From positions 1-37,964 of the forward strand of contig CAKVHZ010000010.1 in the NCBI GenBank assembly GCA_934754445.1: a DNA stretch of 37,964 bases, written 5' to 3'. The DNA is from an uncultured Clostridia bacterium (GTDB lineage: Bacteria; Bacillota; Clostridia; Christensenellales; UBA1242). The position numbers and the translations under genes were made by a program. The notes below the pieces were generated by a model. The model worked only from the letters and a program-made list of their open reading frames with translations, made no database searches and had not been told where the DNA came from. Shown piece by piece: positions 32,348-37,964 of the stretch (position 1 is its first letter; each line of letters starts with the position of its first letter).

Positions 32348-32854
32348 TTATTTTTTTTGGCTTAGAACCATATTTATAAATTTCCCTTCTAATTTAGGGG
32401 CTTTTTCAACTACAGCATTATCTCCTAACAAACTAGCAAATCTATTCATTATTTCAATACCTTGTTCTGGATACGCTTGTTGTCGACCTTTTAGCATAAT
32501 ATTTACTTTAACTTTATTGCCGTCATTTAAAAATGCAATAGCATTTTTAACTCTATAAGCAATATCGTGTTCGCCTATTGTTAAAGATAATTGAATTGTT
32601 TTAATTTCTTGACCTTTACTTTTCTTTCGTGCTTCTTTTTCTTTCTTTAACAAATCAAAACGATATTTGCCATAGTCCATAATTTTACAAACACTAGGAA
32701 CAGCATTTGGTGAAATTTGAACTAAGTCTAAATCTTTTTGATGAGCTAAATCTAACGCTTCATCAAAACTAACAATTCCTTTTTGTTCGCCATCATCTAA
32801 AATTAAACGAACTTCTTTAGCATTAATTTGTTCATTAATCAATAATTCTTTAAT
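32348..32854 (-). CDS. infC: Translation initiation factor IF-3 with AUU start codon
   Basis: Binds the 30S subunit, prevents premature 50S joining and discriminates against non-canonical start codons. From ATT at 32854 the protein has 168 residues and begins (Met)-KELLINEQINAKEVRLI, matching IF-3 N-termini. AAGGGGG (32863-32869) ends 8 bases before this ATT. The only other nearby start, a TTG at 32842, is 20 bases away and would remove conserved residues. An AUU start is established for infC in E. coli, where it permits autoregulation. The N-domain, the linker with KKEKEARKKSKGQEIK and the C-domain (HDIAYRVKNAIAFLNDGNKVKV) are all present. Confidence 0.93.
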   Translation of the reverse strand: MKELLINEQINAKEVRLILDDGEQKGIVSFDEALDLAHQKDLDLVQISPNAVPSVCKIMDYGKYRFDLLKKEKEARKKSKGQEIKTIQLSLTIGEHDIAYRVKNAIAFLNDGNKVKVNIMLKGRQQAYPEQGIEIMNRFASLLGDNAVVEKAPKLEGKFINMVLSQKK

Positions 32855-32985
32855 AGTAAAATCCCCCTTAAAAAGAAAAAAGTGAATACATAAATATCCA
32901 CACTAAAAAATTATAATATCTATAAAATTTTATTACCAACTAGGCGTGCCTTTTTGGTGAGAAATGGATATTTCTTCTTTGTAAC
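32855..32985 (-). promoter_or_regulatory. Leader of infC-rpmI-rplT, L20-leader-like
   Basis: A leader of about 130 bases. An AAATATCCA segment (near 32973) can pair with TGGATATTT (near 32898) over a long distance. A hairpin (ACCAA...AGG-CACG-CCT...TTGGT, about 32938-32960) lies between. This arrangement recalls the L20 leader of Firmicutes, to which L20 binds to repress the operon. Folding was done by eye only. Confidence 0.6.
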
Positions 32986-32991
32986 GAGTAA

Positions 32992-33020
32992 ATTATAACC
33001 TATTAAACACGCTTTGTCAA
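32992..33020 (-). promoter_or_regulatory. Promoter of infC-rpmI-rplT
   Basis: TTGACA (33015-33020), a 17-base spacer and TATAAT (32992-32997): a full consensus sigma-A promoter, in keeping with a highly expressed ribosomal operon. Confidence 0.9.
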
Positions 33021-33118
33021 CGATTTTTTAAAAGTTTTTCAAGTTTTTTTAATCTTCTTTCGTTACAATTAATTTTCCCCCTAATAATAAAATTAAAATA
33101 AATATATCCTATTTAAAG

Positions 33119-33209
33119 AGCGTTTTATGGGTTCGGGGATGCCATTGACACTTTCGCAAGTGGTGCTCAGTTCTATAAAAGTGTCGTTGACACTTATCGC
33201 ATAAAAAGT
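33119..33209. repeat. Structured intergenic repeat, copy B
   Basis: Second copy (91 bases) of the element at 29436-29528, in the same orientation. It starts AGCGTTTTA and ends AAAAAGT. The hairpin AAAGTGTC-GTT-GACACTT lies at 33178-33195, and a weaker one with wobble pairs at 33139-33151. It lies between the infC promoter and the end of the TM2 gene. Apart from this and the leader, the 32855-33214 gap holds only AT-rich sequence. Confidence 0.8.
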
Positions 33210-33214
33210 TAAAA

Positions 33215-33661
33215 TTACAATGCTACTGGCACTTTAAACCTATTAAATATGATATTTATAAAATCAAATATCGTCATCACTACTAAAACTGCAAACATCA
33301 TTGTAAAAAAGTAGTCAAAATATTTAAAAACCATTCCACCAGATAAACCAAATATATAAAACGCTATAAAAACAAGCCCAAAAAGACTTACAGTAAGATT
33401 TATTAGCCCCCTTAACATTTTACCCACATAAAAGTAATGAGCCCCGAAAATGCCTAAAACCCCGCTTAAAAGTAATAGTGTTTTTTTACTTAAATCTTTA
33501 GGTAGTGTTTTAGTATACATTACTAAATCGCCATCGCCACTACGGAATTTTTCTTTTGCCTTAAAATTTGTTGCTTCTTTTAAATCGTTTAAATTAAATT
33601 TACAATTTTTACAAACTTTTGTTAGTTTATCTACTCTCCCATAACATTTAGGACATATCAT
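33215..33661 (-). CDS. Zinc-ribbon plus TM2-domain membrane protein
   Basis: A protein of 148 residues. The N-terminus has a zinc ribbon (CPKCYGRVDKLTKVCKNC, cysteines 3, 6, 17 and 20). A linker follows, then the TM2 domain, recognised by GVLGIFGAHYFYVGKMLRGLINL with its DRF-like turn, and three to four hydrophobic segments. TM2 proteins have no defined role in bacteria. The start overlaps the engB stop (ATGA), so the two are coupled. The C-terminal codons for KVPVAL carry the core motif of the intergenic repeat family (33221-33235), so the end of the protein may derive from a repeat. Confidence 0.8.
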   Translation of the reverse strand: MICPKCYGRVDKLTKVCKNCKFNLNDLKEATNFKAKEKFRSGDGDLVMYTKTLPKDLSKKTLLLLSGVLGIFGAHYFYVGKMLRGLINLTVSLFGLVFIAFYIFGLSGGMVFKYFDYFFTMMFAVLVVMTIFDFINIIFNRFKVPVAL

Positions 33662-34236
33662 AATTTCACCCTATCTTCTATTAATTTTATTATTTCGCTT
33701 ATATTTTCTTTACTATCGCTTGAACAAAAAATTATATCGTTTGTTCCAACATTGCATTCGCTCGCCAGCAATAGTTTTTGATTATTTCGTTGAACTCGTG
33801 ATAATTTATCACTTTTTGTTGCAATAATTTTAAAAGGTAAATTATAAAAGTTTAAAAATTTTAGCATCTGTTTATCTTGCTCGCTTGGTTTTAAACGAAT
33901 ATCTAATAATAATAGTATTAATTTCTTATCTTCTTTAAATTTAAAATAATCTTCTATTAAACTACTCCACTTTTCTTCGTTACTTTTCCCCGCTTGGTGA
34001 TATCCATAACCTGGTAAATCGACCAAATAAAAACTATCATCAACTAAAAAATAGTTGATTAATTTTGTATGCCCTGGTTTAGAACTTGTTTTCGCTAAAC
34101 TTTTATTGTTTGTTATTGCATTAAGCAAACTACTTTTTCCAACATTGCTTCTTCCTACAAAAGCAACTTCAAACAAATTATCATCAATAATATTTTTACT
34201 ATCGGCTACACTTTTTAAAAATTTACAATTTCGCAT
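33658..34236 (-). CDS. ysxC: Ribosome-biogenesis GTPase YsxC/EngB
   Basis: Essential GTPase for 50S subunit assembly. The 192 residues have G1 GRSNVGKS (28-35), G2 with KPGHTKLINYF, G3 DLPGYGYH, G4 ATKSDKL, and G5 near IIFCSS. No Shine-Dalgarno is present. A promoter with consensus TATAAT ends five bases before the ATG, so the mRNA is predicted to be leaderless. The TM2 gene follows with an ATGA overlap. The + strand ABC transporter is divergent. Confidence 0.96.
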   Translation of the reverse strand: MRNCKFLKSVADSKNIIDDNLFEVAFVGRSNVGKSSLLNAITNNKSLAKTSSKPGHTKLINYFLVDDSFYLVDLPGYGYHQAGKSNEEKWSSLIEDYFKFKEDKKLILLLLDIRLKPSEQDKQMLKFLNFYNLPFKIIATKSDKLSRVQRNNQKLLLASECNVGTNDIIFCSSDSKENISEIIKLIEDRVKL

Positions 34237-34241
34237 AACTG

Positions 34242-34270
34242 ATTATATCAATATTTTATAAAAAAGTAAA
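34242..34270 (-). promoter_or_regulatory. Promoter of engB, predicted leaderless
   Basis: TTTACT (34265-34270), a 17-base spacer and TATAAT (34242-34247), then five bases to the ATG at 34236. There is no ribosome-binding site in the interval. Confidence 0.75.
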
Positions 34271-34334
34271 GTAACCTATTTAATTACTAAAAAATATAAT
34301 GAAATATCTCGCTATAACGAGAAAAAGGATAAAT

Positions 34335-35138
34335 ATGAACGAACCTTTACTTACTATAAAAGACCTAAGTTTAACATATCACTCTAATAGTGGCGAAACA
34401 AAAGCCGTCGAGAACATAAGTTTTAATGTAAATGTTGGCGAATTTGTTGCTATTGTTGGGCCATCAGGGTGCGGAAAAACTACCATTTTAAACATAATTG
34501 GTGGATTACTTCCAAAATCTGGTGGCAAAATTTTGTTAAATGGCGAAGAAATTTATACCGAAAACAAAAAATATAATTTTAATAGCAATATTGGTTATAT
34601 GTTTCAAAAAGACCATTTATTTGAGTGGCGAACAATTTTTGAAAATGTTAAATTGGGTTTAGAATTTGATAAAAAATTAACAAAAAAAGAAAAGAAAGAA
34701 AAAGAAAAATATATTTTATTTTTGCTAGAAAAATATGGACTAATAGATTTTAAAAACAAATACCCACGAGAACTTTCGGGCGGGATGCGACAAAGAGTTG
34801 CCTTAATTAGAACTTTAGTGCTAAACCCTAAATTATTACTATTAGATGAACCATTCTCTGCCCTAGATTTTCAAACAAGGTTAAAAGTTTGTGATGATAT
34901 TAGCAATATAATTTCTAAGGAAAACAAAACAGCAATTTTAGTTACGCATGACATAAGTGAAGCAATTAGTTTAGCGGATAAAATTATTGTTTTAACAAAA
35001 AGACCCGCAAAAATAAAAAAAATAGTTGAAATCAATTTAAAAGAAAGTGGACTTCCATTAAAAAGACGAGAGAATAAAAATTTTTCAAAATATTTTGAAG
35101 AAATTTGGAGAAATATTAAAGATGAAGAACAAGAATAA
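34335..35138 (+). CDS. ABC transporter ATPase, NitT/TauT (SsuB-like) type
   Basis: ATP-binding subunit of an importer of the nitrate/taurine/sulfonate/pyrimidine-precursor class. From the ATG at 34335 the protein has 267 residues: Walker A GPSGCGKT (42-49), Q-loop MFQKDHLFEWRT, signature LSGGMRQR, Walker B LLLLDEPFSALD, and H-loop LVTHDISEA. AAAAGGAT precedes the ATG. The longer reading from 34299 starts within a TATAAT (34295-34300) that is probably the -10 box. A small hairpin TCTCG/CGAGA lies in the leader. The substrate cannot be read; no substrate-binding protein gene is adjacent. Confidence 0.92.
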   Translation: MNEPLLTIKDLSLTYHSNSGETKAVENISFNVNVGEFVAIVGPSGCGKTTILNIIGGLLPKSGGKILLNGEEIYTENKKYNFNSNIGYMFQKDHLFEWRTIFENVKLGLEFDKKLTKKEKKEKEKYILFLLEKYGLIDFKNKYPRELSGGMRQRVALIRTLVLNPKLLLLDEPFSALDFQTRLKVCDDISNIISKENKTAILVTHDISEAISLADKIIVLTKRPAKIKKIVEINLKESGLPLKRRENKNFSKYFEEIWRNIKDEEQE

Positions 35139-35937
35139 AAAAATAATAGAATATTCTAACGAGCATAAACTTTATTTAAAAAAACAAAAGCAAAAAAAGG
35201 CTATAATTTTAATTAGTCAAATAATGCTTTTAATTGTTTTTATAGCCTTATGGGAATTACTAACAAGCCTTAAAATTTTAGATAGTTTTATTATGAGTAG
35301 CCCAAGTAGAATAATTAGTCAAACAATAAGACTATTTAATTCTGGAGAACTATTTTATCATATTTTTATTACCTTAAAAGAAGCAATACTAGGGTTTGTT
35401 ATTGCCACAGGTTTGGGAACTTTAATTGCGATAATACTATGGTGGAGCGAATATACAAGAAAAATACTAGAACCTTATATTGTAATACTAAATAGTTTAC
35501 CTAAAATTGCACTGGGGCCTATAATTATTATATGGTTTGGTGCTGGCACAAAAAGTATTGTAGTTATGGCAATATTAATTACAATAATTATAACAACTCT
35601 TACCATGTTAAGCGCTTTTATTAGTTGTGATAATGATAAAATTATGCTACTAAAAAGCATGGGGGCAAATAAATTTCAAATATTAATAAAACTTATTATT
35701 CCTAATGCTATGCCAGAATTTATAAGCATGCTTAAAATTAATGTTGGAATGACTTGGGTTGGAACAATTATGGGCGAATATCTGGTTAGTAAAGCAGGAC
35801 TTGGATATTTAATAGTTTATGGTGGTCAAGTATTTCAACTTGATTTAGTAATGACTTCAACTGTAATATTATGTATACTCGCTGGTTTAATGTATTTTGG
35901 TGTAGCATTTTTAGAAAAAAAATTAAAAAAATATTAA
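35122..35937 (+). CDS. ABC transporter permease, NitT/TauT (SsuC-like) type
   Basis: Membrane subunit paired with the preceding ATPase. From the ATG at 35122 it has 271 residues: a basic N-terminal tail and six membrane segments. The EAA loop is in KSMGANKFQILIKLIIPNAMPE. IMGEYLVSKAGLGYLIVYG near the C-terminus is typical of the SsuC/TauC/ThiX group. It overlaps the ATPase gene by 17 bases, with GGAGA upstream. No substrate-binding protein follows; the next gene is a convergent surface protein, so the binding protein must be encoded elsewhere or be absent. Confidence 0.92.
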   Translation: MKNKNKKIIEYSNEHKLYLKKQKQKKAIILISQIMLLIVFIALWELLTSLKILDSFIMSSPSRIISQTIRLFNSGELFYHIFITLKEAILGFVIATGLGTLIAIILWWSEYTRKILEPYIVILNSLPKIALGPIIIIWFGAGTKSIVVMAILITIIITTLTMLSAFISCDNDKIMLLKSMGANKFQILIKLIIPNAMPEFISMLKINVGMTWVGTIMGEYLVSKAGLGYLIVYGGQVFQLDLVMTSTVILCILAGLMYFGVAFLEKKLKKY

Positions 35938-35982
35938 AATTTTAATTATTTAATGTTAAATGATAAATACATTATAAAAATA

Positions 35983-36010
35983 AAAGGTGGAATTTTAATG
36001 TTCCACCTTT
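35983..36010 (-). terminator. Hairpin terminator between convergent ABC and LRR genes
   Basis: The arms AAAGGTGGAA (35983-35992) and TTCCACCTTT (36001-36010) enclose an 8-base loop. On the minus strand a T-rich tract follows, which fits termination of the LRR gene. On the + strand the T run is poor, so termination of the ABC operon here is less certain. Confidence 0.65.
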
Positions 36011-36015
36011 CTATG

Positions 36016-36087
36016 TGCTGTTGGCACTTTAAATAGTTGAATTTGTGCAATAGCACAAGTTAAATTTTGTGTAGTGAAAATTTAACT
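36016..36087. repeat. Cluster of short inverted repeats
   Basis: Three adjacent elements: the TGCTGTTGGCACTTT core motif (36016-36030) shared with the repeat copies, a hairpin TTGTGC-AATA-GCACAA (36043-36058), and a hairpin AGTTAAATTTT-N8-AAAATTTAACT (36058-36087). They fill the 3' region of the LRR gene. No coding sequence is visible here. Confidence 0.65.
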
Positions 36088-36114
36088 CTCATCGCTGTTT
36101 TTTTCTTTTTTATT

Positions 36115-37964
36115 TTATACACTAGTTACACTGCTAACACCACAGTTTGTAAAGGTTGTTGTATCGTGCTTAGATGTATTCCAGCCACTACCAACTTTTA
36201 TTTTTGTTAAACTTGTGCAGTCTTTAAATAAATTTGCTAAAGTCTTGTTAGCATAATCTCCACTATGTGCATAATAAATCGTTCCCGATAATTTGGTGGT
36301 TCCCGTTGGAAGACCAGGCCACTTTAATGCAATTGCATCAGTAACATATATAACATTACTTATGTTCCAGCCACTTAAATCTATTTCAGTTAAACTTTTA
36401 CAACCTAAAAAAGTATCTTCTAGTCCACGAAGATTTGTTGTATTCCAACCGCTTAAATCTAATTTACCATTTAAACTATAACATCTCGCAAACATACTAC
36501 CAGCATCATATAAATTTGCAGTGTTCCATTTAGATATATCCCCTACACTCTCTAATGCTTGGCAATCATTAAACATATTGTAGCAAGTTCTTAAACTGCT
36601 TACATTCCAGTTTGTCATGTCCATTTTCTTTAGTTTTATGCAATCGGCAAACATATGGTTAAAAGATAGGCAACTAGAAGTGTCCCACTTAGTTAAATCA
36701 AGTTGGGTTAAATTTGCTCCTTGTCCATAAAACATACAAGTCATATTAGTTACTTTACTTACATTCCAATTTTCTATACCTTTTAAACTTTCGTTAGTTA
36801 TTTTTCCAGCAACATCATTTTGGTTACTACCAGCAAACATCGTACTCATATTTATCACATTGCTGGTATCAAAATTTGCAAGTCCTGTAATTTCTATTTT
36901 CGTAAAAGAATTATTTAAACCTACATATGTGAACATATATGACATATTCGTAACCTTACTAGTGTTAAAACTAGAGACATCTAGACTCTTTAATTTTTTG
37001 CATTCTCTAAACATTATTGACATATCAGTTACATTGCTTGTATTGAAATTTGATATATTAATACTTTCTAATTCCCCACACAATGCAAACATCCAGGACA
37101 TATTTGTTACTTTAGATGTGTTAAAATTTGACAAATCTAAACTTTTTAACGCACTATTATATACAAACATACAATACATTGTTGTAACATTGCTAGTATC
37201 AAAGTTAGATAAATTATAATTTTGCATTTTGATACAAAAATAGAACATAAATGACATATCTGTAACCTTGCTAGTGTTTAAATTAGAAACATCTAAATTA
37301 GTCAATGCTTTACAATTGTAAAACATTGATTTCATTGTTCCAACTGAACTTGTGTCAAAATTACTTAAATCTATTGATGCTATTACTGCACAATCTGAAA
37401 ACATCTTTTCACAACTTTCTGGTGCTTTTATTTTATAATCACTGGCAAGGACTAAGTCGGTGTCTGATTTTTTGTATGCCGAAATTTTATCTTTGCTTCT
37501 TTCATCTAATTTCCCGTTTAATGTCGTAGTTAGTGCATCATCTTTTGTATATCCTGCTGGGACATTTCGGGTTTTTACTATTCCAAAATTTGTTAAATTT
37601 GCATAATTTGAAATCACTGATTTTAAATCTGCAACACTTGTTGAGTTTACGCCGTTAATTACGTAATCGGCCTTTTTCATTAATTGATGATATGCACTTC
37701 TTTCTTGTTTTGTTTCGTTATATTCGTCCATATTTGCTTGTTGTATTGCATATATGTGTAATTCTACTTCAGTTTTTCCACCTTGAATTTCATAGTCGGC
37801 ACTTACTACGGCATTTAGGGTTAAATTGTGTGTATCGGCTTTTGTTAATGCTCCAACATATTTTAAGTTACTACCAGTTAATGCGGTTTTTGTGCTATCG
37901 CTTTGAAGATATGTTTTTGTTCCATCATTTACATATACATTTGTTCCATCACTAAAGTATATTC
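36115..37964 (-). CDS. BspA-type (DUF285) repeat surface protein, 5' end cut by window edge
   Basis: The reading frame stays open through the right edge, so the Met at 37731 is internal and the true start lies outside. The visible 616 residues begin with a beta-rich part (SDGTNVYVNDGTKTYL, then TEVELHIYAIQQANM) that resembles the TasA/camelysin-type ends seen in clostridial surface proteins. About 13 DUF285/BspA repeats of roughly 25 residues follow, with the pattern LDLSNFNTSKVTNMSWMF. The protein ends SSVTSV with no LPXTG motif. It probably acts at the cell surface; the ligand is unknown. Later repeats change Phe to Trp (KWDTSS, GWNTTN). Confidence 0.88.
   Translation of the reverse strand, partial: IYFSDGTNVYVNDGTKTYLQSDSTKTALTGSNLKYVGALTKADTHNLTLNAVVSADYEIQGGKTEVELHIYAIQQANMDEYNETKQERSAYHQLMKKADYVINGVNSTSVADLKSVISNYANLTNFGIVKTRNVPAGYTKDDALTTTLNGKLDERSKDKISAYKKSDTDLVLASDYKIKAPESCEKMFSDCAVIASIDLSNFDTSSVGTMKSMFYNCKALTNLDVSNLNTSKVTDMSFMFYFCIKMQNYNLSNFDTSNVTTMYCMFVYNSALKSLDLSNFNTSKVTNMSWMFALCGELESINISNFNTSNVTDMSIMFRECKKLKSLDVSSFNTSKVTNMSYMFTYVGLNNSFTKIEITGLANFDTSNVINMSTMFAGSNQNDVAGKITNESLKGIENWNVSKVTNMTCMFYGQGANLTQLDLTKWDTSSCLSFNHMFADCIKLKKMDMTNWNVSSLRTCYNMFNDCQALESVGDISKWNTANLYDAGSMFARCYSLNGKLDLSGWNTTNLRGLEDTFLGCKSLTEIDLSGWNISNVIYVTDAIALKWPGLPTGTTKLSGTIYYAHSGDYANKTLANLFKDCTSLTKIKVGSGWNTSKHDTTTFTNCGVSSVTSV

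Noticed and set aside
29436..33209. The two intergenic repeats as ends of one transposon spanning ruvC to infC
   Set aside because: They are direct, not inverted, and the interval holds only conserved housekeeping genes in a normal order.
36300..37400. Tandem repeats at about 75-base spacing as a possible CRISPR or satellite array
   Set aside because: They are in-frame codons of DUF285/BspA repeats with third-position variation, not identical DNA repeats with spacers.
36115..37731. LRR protein starting at the Met at 37731
   Set aside because: The frame is open and protein-like all the way to the right edge, so this Met is internal and the gene is partial.
1..37964. Mycoplasma-type genetic code (TGA as Trp), suggested by the AT richness and DUF285 repeats
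   Set aside because: TGA serves as a stop in tight ATGA overlaps (13860-13862, 33658-33660), and conserved proteins use no internal TGA.

Overview
The window is strongly AT-rich DNA from a low-GC Firmicute, most likely an uncultured gut-type member of the Clostridia. The evidence is the family mix: trigger factor-ClpP-ClpX, SepF, a pheST T-box, infC-rpmI-rplT, and a truncated sigma-G gene that points to a sporulating lineage. BspA-type leucine-rich-repeat surface proteins lie near both ends, as is common in intestinal Clostridia. TGA is used as a stop (for example at 13860-13862 and 33658-33660), so this is not a code-4 mollicute. I cannot resolve the genus.

Layout. 1-2700: sigG (cut by the window edge) and a membrane-anchored LRR protein. 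2700-6700: tig-clpP-clpX, then two small membrane proteins. 6700-9370: an envelope and division block (SPOR-like protein, sepF, lspA, an RluD-type pseudouridine synthase). 9460-13510, mostly + strand: groES-groEL, an unknown gene, uppP and a cysteine-rich protein. 13550-18030: a two-gene unit with a divergent diadenylate-cyclase-like protein and a tandem ribbon-helix-helix protein, then a complete NHEJ operon (ku, PE-ligase, polymerase). 18170-24420: leuS and T-box-controlled pheS-pheT. 24440-30030: an XRE regulator, then yajC, tgt, queA, ruvB, ruvA and ruvC. 30100-33020: yebC, an rRNA-methyltransferase-like gene and infC-rpmI-rplT. 33200-34240: engB with a zinc-ribbon TM2 protein. 34300-35940: a two-gene NitT/TauT-type ABC transporter. 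36115 to the end: a second LRR surface protein, open through the right edge.

Most of the window is conserved housekeeping: protein quality control, translation, tRNA modification, recombination and envelope biogenesis. The features that deserve attention are the following. (1) A divergent DAC-domain protein (DGI and RKR in place of DGA and RHR) is coupled to a tandem RHH protein. (2) Several genes have a good sigma-A promoter whose -10 box ends 5 to 7 bases before the ATG and no Shine-Dalgarno, which suggests leaderless mRNAs; ruvC and engB are the clearest. (3) A structured intergenic repeat of about 92 bases occurs twice, with its core motif also found in a third intergenic region and at the C-terminal end of a coding sequence. 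(4) NHEJ is encoded with LigD split into PE-ligase and polymerase genes. (5) infC appears to start at AUU behind an L20-leader-like 5' region. All promoters, hairpins and domain calls were read by eye; no search or folding was run.
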